From contig NZ_BMVY01000030.1 in the NCBI RefSeq assembly GCF_014650955.1, forward strand, positions 1 through 64,000: DNA of 64,000 nucleotides, in the 5' to 3' direction. Below are positions 33,217-41,125 of this stretch, in pieces. How positions within the stretch are numbered: position 1 is the stretch's first letter; every line of letters begins with the position of its first letter. Under the pieces are notes generated by a model. The model made no database searches. It saw nothing but the letters and a program-made list of their open reading frames with translations, and was not told the DNA's origin. The position numbers and the translations under genes are program-made. Source of the stretch: Streptomyces tauricus. GTDB taxonomy: Bacteria > Actinomycetota > Actinomycetes > Streptomycetales > Streptomycetaceae.

Positions 33217-34238
33217 GCGCCGAACGTCCGCTGCCCGTGGCCCTGTTGCTGCCGGGCCAGGGTTCCCAGCATCCGCGGATGGCCGCGGGCCTCTACGGGT
33301 ACGAGCCGGTGTTCACCGCGTCGATGGACGAGTTCTTCGACGCGGCGGGCCCCGAGGGCGGTCCGCTGCGCGAGGACTGGCTGGCCGAACGGCCCGCCAC
33401 GGAGCTGGACCACGTCACGCGCTCGCAGCCGCTGCTCTTCGCCGTGGACCTCGCGCTGGGCCGGCTGGTGCTGAGCTGGGGCGTACGCCCGGCCGCCCTC
33501 CTCGGGCACAGCATCGGGGAACTGGCCTCGGCGGTGCTGGCCGGGGTGTTCGACCCGCGGGACGCGACGGGGCTGGTGCTCGACCGGGTGGGGCGGCTGG
33601 CGAAGGCCCCGCCGGGCGGCATGCTCGCGGTCGCCGCGTCCACGGCGGAGGTGGAGCCGTATCTGAGCGGGGACGTGGTGGTCGGCGCGGTCAACGCCCC
33701 GCGCCAGACCATCCTGGCCGGCCCCGACGGCCCGCTGGAGAAGGCCGGCCGCGCGCTGGGGGAGGCGGGGTTCGTCTGCCGCCGGGTCCCGTCGCTCAGC
33801 GCCTTCCACAGCCCCATGCTGGAACCGGCCTGCCAGGGCGCGGCCGAACGCTTCGCAGCGGTGCCCAAGCGCATGCCGTCCCCGCCGGTCCACTCGGCGT
33901 ACACAGCCGCCCCGTTGACGCGGGCCGACATCGACGACCCGTCCTTCTGGGCACGGCAGCCGGTGGCGCCGGTGCTCTTCTGGCCCGCGCTGGAGGGGCT
34001 GCTGGCGACGGGCGACCACCTGCTCGTGGAGGTGGGCCCCGGGCAGGGCCTGTCCCAGGTGGCCCGCCGCCACCCGGCGGTCCGCCGGGGCACCAGCACG
34101 GTGGTGTCCCTGCTCCCACCCCGCCCGGGCCCCCCGGAGTCGGACCGCACCGCGGTGGCGACGGCGGCAACCCAGATCCGGGCGGCGGGCCATGCCATCA
34201 CGGCCCACGCCGACTCGCACGGAGTGCCGACGGCCTGA
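33213..34238 (+). CDS. aknF: acyltransferase of the PKS starter module (DpsD/AknF type)
   Basis: A 341-aa malonyl-CoA:ACP transacylase-like protein. LLLPGQGSQHPRMAAG, the nucleophile Ser100 in LLGHSIGELASAV and the base His in SAFHSPML are present, so it looks catalytically competent. In doxorubicin biosynthesis the DpsC/DpsD pair gives propionyl-starter fidelity; the tandem arrangement here is the same. ATG 33213 overlaps the KSIII stop. The C-terminal tail is low-complexity. A terminator-like hairpin follows about 90 bp later. Confidence 0.92.
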   Translation: MSAERPLPVALLLPGQGSQHPRMAAGLYGYEPVFTASMDEFFDAAGPEGGPLREDWLAERPATELDHVTRSQPLLFAVDLALGRLVLSWGVRPAALLGHSIGELASAVLAGVFDPRDATGLVLDRVGRLAKAPPGGMLAVAASTAEVEPYLSGDVVVGAVNAPRQTILAGPDGPLEKAGRALGEAGFVCRRVPSLSAFHSPMLEPACQGAAERFAAVPKRMPSPPVHSAYTAAPLTRADIDDPSFWARQPVAPVLFWPALEGLLATGDHLLVEVGPGQGLSQVARRHPAVRRGTSTVVSLLPPRPGPPESDRTAVATAATQIRAAGHAITAHADSHGVPTA

Positions 34239-34326
34239 CGGCCCGTATCGCGCGGTGACGGTCTGACGGCCCGCGCCGCGCGCTGACGGCCGGCGCCCCG
34301 CGCCGTGTGCAGCACCCGCTACAACA

Positions 34327-34365
34327 GACGCCCCGCCCCCGGTCGGTACACGGGGGAGGGGCGTC
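34327..34365. terminator. stem-loop after the PKS operon
   Basis: A 15-bp stem (34327-34341 with 34351-34365, GACGCCCCGCCCCCG and its complement apart from one mismatch) closes a 9-nt loop, between the acyltransferase gene and the convergent methyltransferase gene. The preceding 34235-34305 holds imperfect GACGGCCCG-type direct repeats. Confidence 0.75.
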
Positions 34366-34453
34366 GGCTTTGGGCGGCCGGGGCTGTGGCTCCGGTCCCG
34401 GCCGTGGCCCCGGCCGGGACCCGTCGTGGGGAGGGCCGGGGCTCGGGCCTCGA

Positions 34454-35314
34454 TCAGGTGCGGGCGGTCGCCGTGACGTAGCGGACCGGGGTGTCGATCG
34501 TCAGCGGGCCGTCCCCGTCCCGCATCGCGTCGAGCGAGGTGATCAGCCGCTCCCGCAGCTGCTGCCGCTTGTCGTCCGCGAGGTGGTTCCACAGCAGGCG
34601 CATGCCCTGCGTGTGGGACCAGTCCACCCACGCGAGCCCCGACTCGGCCACCAGCTGGACGGACTCGTCGACGACCGACACGTCCTGGAAGCCCGCCTTC
34701 TCCAGGGTGCGGGCGAGGTCGGCCGGGTCCGCGAGCCAGCTGTTGAAGCGCTGCTGCAACCGCTCGGGCTGCCACTGCGGCGGCAGGTCGAGCAGCAGCT
34801 CGCGCGGGATGAGTTCGGTGAACACCGGCGGCAGGAAGGGGAAGGTGTCGTCGCTGAACACCGGGCTGGTGAAGGCGAGCCGCCCGCCGGGGGAGAGCAG
34901 CGGCGCGTAACGGGCCAGCGCCGCGGGCGCGTCGGGCAGGAAGATGACGCTGTAGCTGCCCAGCACGACGTCGAAGGAGCGCGGTTCGAAGTCGGGGTGC
35001 TCCCCGTCCATCACCCGCAGTTCGACCGTGTCGGCGTTGCGCAGCGCGGCCTCCTTCGCGGCCTCCTCGATCATCGCCTCGGCGACGTCGATGCCCACGA
35101 CGCGGCCCGTCGGCCCCACCCGCTCGGCCGCGGGGAAGACACAGGCCCCCCGGCCGCAGCCGACGTCGAGGACCCGTGCGCCCTCGCCGGGGGCCGCGCG
35201 TTCCACCAGGCGCCGGCCCATCGGAGTGAAGAACTCCACGCCGAGCCGGTCGTAGGACGCCGCGGCGCTGTTGAAGGCCGCCGCCACTTCGGATTTGTAC
35301 GTGGACGTGTCCAC
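34454..35314 (-). CDS. aknG: aklanonic acid methyltransferase (AknG/DnrC type)
   Basis: A 286-aa SAM-dependent methyltransferase that esterifies the carboxyl of aklanonic acid before ring closure. Motif I is ARVLDVGCGRGACVFPAAE, followed by VVGIDVAEAMIEEA and a VVLGSYSVIFLPD strand. GTG 35314 is preferred (VDTSTYKSEVAAAFNSAAAS) because GGGAG lies 5-6 nt upstream; a longer ATG-started frame carries an unlikely basic tail. It is divergent from the cyclase that uses its product, an arrangement that should keep the two coordinated. Confidence 0.9.
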   Translation of the reverse strand: MDTSTYKSEVAAAFNSAAASYDRLGVEFFTPMGRRLVERAAPGEGARVLDVGCGRGACVFPAAERVGPTGRVVGIDVAEAMIEEAAKEAALRNADTVELRVMDGEHPDFEPRSFDVVLGSYSVIFLPDAPAALARYAPLLSPGGRLAFTSPVFSDDTFPFLPPVFTELIPRELLLDLPPQWQPERLQQRFNSWLADPADLARTLEKAGFQDVSVVDESVQLVAESGLAWVDWSHTQGMRLLWNHLADDKRQQLRERLITSLDAMRDGDGPLTIDTPVRYVTATART

Positions 35315-35520
35315 TGAATCTCCCGCTCTCTCGGTGGATACACCACTTTTCCCTCCTGGTCTCGGGCACGGATGGAGAGGCCTTGGAGCGCCACTGGACT
35401 GCGGCTGGACAAAACGCAAAGAAGTCCCCGGGAGGCCGATCCGCTCTTGTTCCGGACGACGCCGTCTCCTAAGAATTGATTCCAGAACGTACTGCCGCAC
35501 CGGTTCACGACCGGCGGCGG

Positions 35521-35560
35521 CCGATTCAGGGCCGATTTCGTGTCGATTCGAGACCGATTA
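35521..35560. promoter_or_regulatory. four direct repeats with 11-bp period
   Basis: CCGATTC (35521), CCGATTT (35532), TCGATTC (35543) and CCGATTA (35554) are exactly 11 bp apart in the divergent methyltransferase/cyclase region. Read on the minus strand they give TCGGTCT, TCGACAC, TCGGCCC and TCGGCCG, close to the SARP heptamer. The last copy is too near the plus-strand start for a plus promoter, so direction is unclear. Confidence 0.6.
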
Positions 35561-35573
35561 CTGAGGAGTAAAC

Positions 35574-36008
35574 GTGAGCGATCAGATAGCGAGCGTCCGG
35601 CGCCTGGTGGAGGCGTACAACACCGGGAAAACGGACGATGTGGCCGACTACATCCACCCGGAATACATGAATCCGGGAACTCTGGAATTCACCTCGCTGC
35701 GTGGCCCCGAGCTTTTCGCGATCAACGTCGCGTGGGTCAAGAGGACGTTCTCCGAGGACGCGCGCCTGGAGGAGGTGGCCATCGAGGAGAACGGCGACTG
35801 GGTGCGCGCCCGCCTGGTGCTCTACGGGCGGCACGTCGGCGAGATGGTCGGCATGGCGCCCACCGGCCGGCTGTTCTCCGGCGAGCAGATCCACCTCCTC
35901 CACTTCGTCGACGGAAAGATCCACCACCACCGCGACTGGCCCGACTACCAGGGCACCTACCGCCAGCTCGGTGAGCCGTGGCCGGAGAAGGAGCACCGCC
36001 GTCCGTGA
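35574..36008 (+). CDS. aknH: aklanonic acid methyl ester cyclase (SnoaL family, AknH type)
   Basis: A 144-aa cyclase that closes the fourth ring by intramolecular aldol reaction, giving aklaviketone. Counting from GTG 35574, Tyr15, Asn51, Gln105, His107 and Asp121 all fall at the positions described for AknH; Asp121 is the acid/base. Tyr15 and Asn51 are the AknH-type choices linked to 9R stereochemistry, whereas SnoaL has Phe and Leu. GAGGAG precedes the GTG. It is followed 54 bp later by the second SARP gene. Confidence 0.95.
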   Translation: MSDQIASVRRLVEAYNTGKTDDVADYIHPEYMNPGTLEFTSLRGPELFAINVAWVKRTFSEDARLEEVAIEENGDWVRARLVLYGRHVGEMVGMAPTGRLFSGEQIHLLHFVDGKIHHHRDWPDYQGTYRQLGEPWPEKEHRRP

Positions 36009-36062
36009 CGGCGGAGTCCTCGAAGCGGCGCGGCGAGCAGGCGGAGAGTAGGGGGAAGCACG

Positions 36063-36905
36063 ATGGAATTCGGTGTGCTGGGACCGCTGTATGTCCGGGT
36101 GGACGGGGAGACGACCGCCCCGAGCGCCCCGAAGCTGCGGAACGTACTGGCGATGCTGCTCGTCCACACGGGACAGGTGGTGCCCGTGCCCTCACTGGTA
36201 CGGGACCTGTGGGACGACGATCCACCCGTCAGCGGTCTGACCACGCTGCAGACGTACATCCTGAACCTGCGCAAGATGTTCTCCGCGGTCACCGGGCTGA
36301 CCACCGACGAGGTGGCCCGCGACATCCTGGTGACCCGCGCGGGCGGATACGTGCTGGCCGCCGAGGCGGGCGTGCTCGACCTGCACCGCTACCGCCGGCT
36401 GGTGACCTCCGGCCGGGAGGCGCTGGCACGCGGCGACGACGCGGCCGGGGTACGGGACCTGAACGAGGCGCTGCTGATGTGGCGGGGCCCCGCGCTGGTC
36501 GACGTACCGGCCGGGCGGGTGCTGGAGAGCCGGCGCAGGCAGCTGGAGGAGTCCCGGCTCGCCGCCTTCGAGTACCTGGTCGACGTGGAGCTGCGGCTCG
36601 GCATGTACCGCGAGGTGCTGGCCGAGCTGGCGGCCCTCACGGTGGAGAACCCGCTGCACGAGGGTCTGCACGGCCAGTACATGTGGGCCCTGCACCTCAG
36701 TGGCCGCAGGGCCCAGGCGCTGCAGGTCTTCCACCGGCTGAGGGGTGCGCTGGTCGCGGCCCTCGGCCTGGAGCCGGGGCCCCAGGTGCAGCGGCTGCAC
36801 CGGGCGGTGCTGAACGCGGACACCGAGTTCGAGCCCCGCTTCGCGGTGGGCCGGGTCCCGGTCGCCGTACCGGCCAGCGCCTTCGGTGGCGCGCGCCCCT
36901 ACTGA
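36063..36905 (+). CDS. SARP-family transcriptional activator (second, DnrI-like)
   Basis: A 280-aa activator with N-terminal OmpR-type DNA-binding domain (FGVLGPLYVRVDGETTAPSA, TTLQTYILNLRKMF) and a bacterial transcriptional activation domain (about 105-250, NPLHEGLHGQYMWALHLSGR). Its place inside the PKS gene region right after the cyclase suggests it is the main pathway activator, with the SARP at 9.2 kb a second layer or specific to the left end. GGGGGAAG precedes the ATG. The 11-bp-phased heptamers across the cluster are its likely targets. Confidence 0.94.
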   Translation: MEFGVLGPLYVRVDGETTAPSAPKLRNVLAMLLVHTGQVVPVPSLVRDLWDDDPPVSGLTTLQTYILNLRKMFSAVTGLTTDEVARDILVTRAGGYVLAAEAGVLDLHRYRRLVTSGREALARGDDAAGVRDLNEALLMWRGPALVDVPAGRVLESRRRQLEESRLAAFEYLVDVELRLGMYREVLAELAALTVENPLHEGLHGQYMWALHLSGRRAQALQVFHRLRGALVAALGLEPGPQVQRLHRAVLNADTEFEPRFAVGRVPVAVPASAFGGARPY

Positions 36906-36916
36906 CGTACCAGTAC

Positions 36917-36976
36917 TCAAATTTGATTGCGCCTCTGGGCCTGGCGTGACTAGGGTGCAGCTAGACAAATTTGATT
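36917..36976 (+). promoter_or_regulatory. promoter with two PadR-type operators
   Basis: TCAAATTTGA (36917-36926) and CAAATTTG followed by ATTAG (36966-36978) are palindromic cores whose centres are 48 bp apart. A promoter lies between: TTGCGC (36927-36932), an 18-bp gap, then TAGGGT (36951-36956). One operator abuts the -35 box and the other covers the start region, an arrangement suited to repression. The same core occurs at the exporter promoter. Confidence 0.72.
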
Positions 36977-36989
36977 AGTTGGAGGGGAA

Positions 36990-37436
36990 ATGCCGGAACA
37001 GCCGGAGGAGGCGCCCGTCGACAGTCCGACGGGCTGGGTCGCGGCGCACATCCGCCGCTACGACCGCAGCGGTGGAAAGGAGGGGGCGAAGTGGTACGGG
37101 CTCGACACCCTGCTCCTGACCACCCGCGGCCGGAAATCGGGAAAACTGCGCCGCACCGCGGTGATCTACGGCCGGGACGGCGACAACGTCATCGTGGTCG
37201 GTTCGAACGGCGGAAAGCCCGAGCATCCGCTCTGGTATCTCAATCTCGTCGCCTCGCCCGAGGCTCATGTCCAGATCGGTGAGGACCATCTCGATGTGCG
37301 GGCCCGTACGGCGACGGCCGAGGAGAAGCCGGATCTCTGGAAGCTCATGACGGGGCTTTTCCCGCAGTACAAGAGTTACCAGAAGAAGACCACCAGGGAA
37401 ATTCCCGTGGTGATTCTGGAGCCCGTCGAGTCGTAA
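36990..37436 (+). CDS. deazaflavin (F420)-dependent reductase, Ddn family
   Basis: A 148-aa single-domain flavin-reductase-like protein. LLLTTRGRKSGKLRRTAVIY and VVGSNGGKPEHPLWYLNLVA are the family's characteristic F420/phosphate-binding and core segments. Family members reduce quinones and nitroaromatics with F420H2. An anthracycline is a quinone, so a role in tailoring or in drug detoxification is plausible. GGAGGGG lies just before the ATG. The promoter carries the same operators as the DrrAB exporter, favouring a self-protection role, which is inference. Confidence 0.88.
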   Translation: MPEQPEEAPVDSPTGWVAAHIRRYDRSGGKEGAKWYGLDTLLLTTRGRKSGKLRRTAVIYGRDGDNVIVVGSNGGKPEHPLWYLNLVASPEAHVQIGEDHLDVRARTATAEEKPDLWKLMTGLFPQYKSYQKKTTREIPVVILEPVES

Positions 37437-37458
37437 CCGCCGACGGGCCCCATCAGAA

Positions 37459-37492
37459 ATCTCATGGCACGGAAAATCTCATGGCACGGAAA
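37459..37492 (+). repeat. 17-bp perfect tandem duplication before the oxidase gene
   Basis: Two identical 17-bp units (37459-37475 and 37476-37492, each ATCTCATGGCAC then GGAAA) lie in the leader of the AknOx-like gene. Each contains an ATG and a GGA, so the duplication multiplies possible initiation signals; the first ATG is out of frame with the oxidase. Confidence 0.9.
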
Positions 37493-37498
37493 GGAAAG

Positions 37499-39136
37499 GT
37501 GTCTGTGGTGAACGAATTCACGCGCCGTGGATTCCTCGGCAGCGCGGCGGCGGTCGGCGGGGCCACTGTGGTGACCACGGCCGTCCCCGGTGCGGGGACC
37601 GCCGAGGCCGCCGTCCCGGAAGCGGCGGAAGGCGGCGCGTGCGGCGCCCGGACCGGGCTCGTCCAGGTGGACCGGACGGACCGGCGCTACCAGGACCTGG
37701 TCAGCCGCGGGTTCAACGGACGGTTCCGCGGCAAGCCCGACGCCGTGTACGTGGTGCACACCGCGGACCAGGTCGTCGACGCGGTGAACCGGGCCCTGGA
37801 CGCGGGCCAGCGGATCGCCGTACGCAGCGGCGGTCACTGCTTCGAGGGCTTCGTGGACGACCCCGCCGTACGGGCCGTCATCGACATGTCCGAGATGCGG
37901 CAGGTCTTCTACGACTCCGCCAAGCGGGCGTTCGCCGTGGAACCCGGCGCCACCCTCGGGGAGGCGTACCGCACCCTGTATCTCGACTGGGGTGTGACCA
38001 TCCCGGCGGGCGTCTGCCCCCAGGTGGGTGTCGGCGGCCATGTCCTCGGCGGCGGGTACGGCCCGCTCTCCCGCCGCGACGGTGTGGTGGCCGACCACCT
38101 GTACGCGGTCGAGGTCGTCGTCGTGGACGCCTCGGGCCGGGCCCGCAAGGTCGTGGCCACCAGTGCGGCCGGCGACCCCAACCGCGAACTGTGGTGGGCC
38201 CACACAGGCGGTGGCGGCGGCAACTTCGGCATCGTCACCCGGTACTGGTTCCGGACGCCCGGCGCCACCGGCAACGACCCGTCCGGGCTGCTGCCCAAGG
38301 CGCCGAAGTCCACGCTGCGGCACATCGTGACCTGGGAGTGGTCCGCCCTCACCGAGAAGGCGTTCACACGGATCATCGACAACCACGGGGCCTGGCACCA
38401 GCGCAACAGCGCCGCCGACACCCCGTACGCCAGTCTGCACAGCGTCTTCTACCTCAACAGCAAGGCGGCCGGACAGATCCTGCTGGACATCCAGATCGAC
38501 GGCGGACTGGACGGCGCCGAGGGACTGCTGAACGACTTCGTGGCCGCGATCAACGAGGGCACGGGTGTGGAGCCCGCCGTGCAGCGGAGCACGGAACCAT
38601 GGCTGCGCGCCACACTGGCCAACAAGTTCGACACCGGTGGCTTCGACCGGACCAAGTCCAAGGGCGCGTATCTGCGCAAGCCGTGGACCGCCGCCCAGGC
38701 CGCCACCCTCTACCGGTATCTGAGCGCCGACACCCAGGTGTGGGGCGAGGTCTCGCTCTACTCGTACGGGGCGAAGGTCAACTCCGTGCCGGAGACGGCC
38801 ACCGCGACCGCTCAGCGCGACTCCATCATCAAGGTGTGGATGTCCGCCACATGGATGGATCCCACACAGGACGACGCCAACCTCGCCTGGATCCGGGAGA
38901 TCTACCGCGACGTCTTCGCCACCACGGGCGGCGTCCCGGTGCCCGACGACCGTACCGAGGGCACCTTCATCAACTACCCCGACATCGATCTGGCCGACCC
39001 GGCGTGGAACACCTCCGGAGTGCCCTGGCACACCCTCTACTACAAGGGGAACTACCCGCGCCTGCAGAAGGTCAAGGCCCGCTGGGACCCCAAGAACGTC
39101 TTCCGGCACGCGCTGTCGGTACGCCTGCCCGACTGA
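37499..39136 (+). CDS. aknOx: Tat-exported FAD-linked sugar oxidase (AknOx type)
   Basis: A 545-aa oxidase that oxidises the terminal rhodinose of aclacinomycin-type chains to cinerulose and then L-aculose. The N-terminus has a Tat signal (NEFTRRGFLGSAAAVGGATV). Bicovalent FAD residues are predicted as His113 in RSGGHCFEGF and Cys173 in AGVCPQVGVGGH; subtracting a 43-residue leader gives His70 and Cys130, the positions described for AknOx. That match favours GTG 37499, but ATG 37481 and GTG 37508 remain possible. It follows the F420 reductase by 62 bp and would act outside the membrane. Confidence 0.92.
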   Translation: MSVVNEFTRRGFLGSAAAVGGATVVTTAVPGAGTAEAAVPEAAEGGACGARTGLVQVDRTDRRYQDLVSRGFNGRFRGKPDAVYVVHTADQVVDAVNRALDAGQRIAVRSGGHCFEGFVDDPAVRAVIDMSEMRQVFYDSAKRAFAVEPGATLGEAYRTLYLDWGVTIPAGVCPQVGVGGHVLGGGYGPLSRRDGVVADHLYAVEVVVVDASGRARKVVATSAAGDPNRELWWAHTGGGGGNFGIVTRYWFRTPGATGNDPSGLLPKAPKSTLRHIVTWEWSALTEKAFTRIIDNHGAWHQRNSAADTPYASLHSVFYLNSKAAGQILLDIQIDGGLDGAEGLLNDFVAAINEGTGVEPAVQRSTEPWLRATLANKFDTGGFDRTKSKGAYLRKPWTAAQAATLYRYLSADTQVWGEVSLYSYGAKVNSVPETATATAQRDSIIKVWMSATWMDPTQDDANLAWIREIYRDVFATTGGVPVPDDRTEGTFINYPDIDLADPAWNTSGVPWHTLYYKGNYPRLQKVKARWDPKNVFRHALSVRLPD

Positions 39137-39183
39137 CCGCGACGGCGACGGCGACGGCAGGACGAGACACGACGAGGCATGAC

Positions 39184-39231
39184 GAGAGGGGGGGGCGGTG
39201 GCCGCGATCCGCGGCCACCGCCCCCCTCTCG
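39184..39231. terminator. strong GC-rich terminator hairpin
   Basis: A stem of about 21 bp (39184-39206 with 39210-39231, ending GGTGGCCGCG / CGCGGCCACC) closes a 3-nt loop between the convergent oxidase and methyltransferase genes; the left arm has extra Gs. Confidence 0.82.
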
Positions 39232-39259
39232 TTCGCGTCGTTCCCGTTCCCGTCGCCGT

Positions 39260-39973
39260 TCAGCCGCGGTCCGCGAGGAACAGGCCGCGGCCCGACTGGA
39301 TCCCCTCGACGTAGGCGACCTTCAGCCCCGCCCGGGTGAACGCCTCCTCGTACTCGGCCCGCGTGAAGAGCGTCAGCGTGTGGCTCTCCGCGAAGTGCTG
39401 CACGCCGCTGCCGGGTTCGGCCACCACGTAGTGCACGTCCATGTGCGACGTGTGCCCCTGGCGCTCCGTGTGGGAGACACGGGTCAGCGTCCGCCGTCCC
39501 ACGGTCACGGTGTCGCCGCTCACATGGTGGTCGAGGGCCGTCTCCAGGAACCACCAGGGGTCCACCGCCACCACACCGCCCGGTGTCAGGTGTCCGGCGA
39601 ACGAGCGCAGGGTCGCGGTGAGTTCGGCGGTGTCCTTCAGATAGGCGATCGACCCGAACATGCAGGTGATCGCGTCGTAGGAGCGCCCCAGGGAGAGGTC
39701 GCGCATGTCGCCGCCGTGCAGGACGGCGGCGGGCACCGCGGCGCGGGCCATCGACAGCATCGCGTCGGACAGTTCGAGCCCCTCGACCTTGTCGAAGAGC
39801 TCGGCGAAGTGCCGCAGGTGCGCGCCGGTGCCGCAGGCGACGTCCAGGAGTGAGGCCGCCGCGGGGTTGCGGGCCCGTACGAGCCCCGCGACGGTGGCGG
39901 CCTCCACCCGGTAGTCCTTGCCGCGCGACTCGTGCAGCAGCTCGTAGATCTCGGCCATCCCGGGTCCGTACAT
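39260..39973 (-). CDS. dTDP-aminosugar N-methyltransferase (DesVI/TylM1 type), copy 2
   Basis: A 237-aa SAM methyltransferase, clearly a paralogue of the one at 18.8 kb (shared start MYG...EIYE, SRGKD, SLLDVACGTGAHL, DMRDLSLGRSYDAITCMF, GGVVAVDPWWF). Both copies keep all motifs, so both look active. Known aclacinomycin sugar chains need only one N,N-dimethylation, so the second may do stepwise methylation, act on another sugar, or be redundant. GAGGAGGGGAG precedes the ATG. It lies 15 bp after the SnoaW-like gene in the same operon. Confidence 0.88.
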   Translation of the reverse strand: MYGPGMAEIYELLHESRGKDYRVEAATVAGLVRARNPAAASLLDVACGTGAHLRHFAELFDKVEGLELSDAMLSMARAAVPAAVLHGGDMRDLSLGRSYDAITCMFGSIAYLKDTAELTATLRSFAGHLTPGGVVAVDPWWFLETALDHHVSGDTVTVGRRTLTRVSHTERQGHTSHMDVHYVVAEPGSGVQHFAESHTLTLFTRAEYEEAFTRAGLKVAYVEGIQSGRGLFLADRG

Positions 39974-39988
39974 GGCGGACTCCCCTCC

Positions 39989-40870
39989 TCAGCTGGAACT
40001 GCTGGAACCGGCGGCGGCACCGGCGGTGTCGCCGGCACCGCTGAAACCGCCGACGTGCTCCGCCGCCCAGCTCGCGAAGGTGCGCGCCGGGCGGCCGGTG
40101 ACCTGGCGCACCGCGTCGGACACCGGGCCCGGGGTGACGGCCGACTCGGCGAGGTAGTCGAGCAGCATCTCGACGACCGGCGGCGGCATATGGGCGCTCA
40201 TGGCCTCCCGCCCGGCCTCCCGGCTCAGCTCCTCGAAGCGGATGTCCCGGCCGATCGCCTCCGCCAGCACGCCGACCTGCTCGATCTGCGTCAGTGCCTG
40301 CGGTCCCGTGACCAGGTACTGCGCACCCGCGTGGCCGTCCTCCAGGAGTGCGGTCGCCACCACCGCCGCGATGTCGGCCTCGTGGACGATCGCGCGGGCG
40401 GCCTTGCCGTAGGGGGCGCGCACCACGCTCTCCGTGCGGATCGAGTCGCCCCACTTCCAGAGGGTGTTGCCGGCGAACTCGTCGGGGCGTACGAAGGTCC
40501 AGTCCGCCCCGCTGTCCTCGACGGCCCGCTCCACCGCGCGGTGGTGCTGGTGGCTGGGGTTGCTCTCGTCCTCCAGGACCGAGCTGGACGACAGGACGAC
40601 GATGTGCCGGACCCCCGCCTTCCGGGCGAGCGCCGCGACCTCGTGGGCGGTCTCGGGCACCGGGAAGAGGTACATCCGGTCGATGCCCTCCAGCGCGGCG
40701 GGCAGGGTCCGCGGCTGCTCCAGATCGCCCTCGACGACCTCGACGCCGGCCGGCAGCGCGGCGGCTCCGGGAGTCCGGGTGAGCGCCCGCACATGGTGTC
40801 CCGACGCCACCAGGCTCTCCGTGACATGGCGTCCGACCTTGCCCGTGGCACCGGTCAGCAGGATGTTCAA
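39989..40870 (-). CDS. NmrA-like SDR (SnoaW-type partner for C-1 hydroxylation)
   Basis: A 293-aa atypical SDR of the NmrA/NAD(P)H-binding group: LTGATGKVGRHVTESLVASG at the N-terminus, VVLSSSSVLED and a truncated catalytic region. In nogalamycin biosynthesis the SDR SnoaW works with SnoaL2 as a two-component monooxygenase that hydroxylates anthraquinone C-1. Here the SnoaL2-like gene lies divergently 255 bp away, supporting the same role, which would give 1-hydroxylated (pyrromycinone/cinerubin-type) aglycones. GAGGAGGGG precedes the ATG. Alternative: a general quinone reductase-like protein. Confidence 0.78.
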   Translation of the reverse strand: MNILLTGATGKVGRHVTESLVASGHHVRALTRTPGAAALPAGVEVVEGDLEQPRTLPAALEGIDRMYLFPVPETAHEVAALARKAGVRHIVVLSSSSVLEDESNPSHQHHRAVERAVEDSGADWTFVRPDEFAGNTLWKWGDSIRTESVVRAPYGKAARAIVHEADIAAVVATALLEDGHAGAQYLVTGPQALTQIEQVGVLAEAIGRDIRFEELSREAGREAMSAHMPPPVVEMLLDYLAESAVTPGPVSDAVRQVTGRPARTFASWAAEHVGGFSGAGDTAGAAAGSSSSS

Positions 40871-41034
40871 GGCCCCTCCTCGGCGTACGAAACGATGCTC
40901 CCCGGCCCGGCCCGCGCTGGTGCGCCGGGCTGTGCCGGGGAGGCGGTTCCAGGCGCCCAGGCTGTCGCGCCGGCCTAGAGGACTCCGTGAGCCCCGATGG
41001 ATCCCGGACGGCCCCGCGCAGCCGCGGGACGGGC

Positions 41035-41089
41035 TCCAGGGAGACTGGAGCGGTCCTGCAGCCGTTCTCAGGCGGGGGAGGGGCAGTCT
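41035..41089 (+). promoter_or_regulatory. SARP-type site with four phased heptamers
   Basis: TCCAGGG (41035), TGGAGCG (41046), TGCAGCC (41057) and TCAGGCG (41068) have an exact 11-bp period. CAGTCT (41084-41089), a weak -10, is 9 bp after the last, one more than usual. The SnoaL2-like gene begins at 41126. On the minus strand TCCGGGA (41008-41002) and TCGGGGC (40997-40991) with TCCTCT 8 bp on may serve the SnoaW-like operon. Confidence 0.62.
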
Positions 41090-41125
41090 GGCGTGACATC
41101 GTCCGCGAGACTGTGAGGAATCGCC

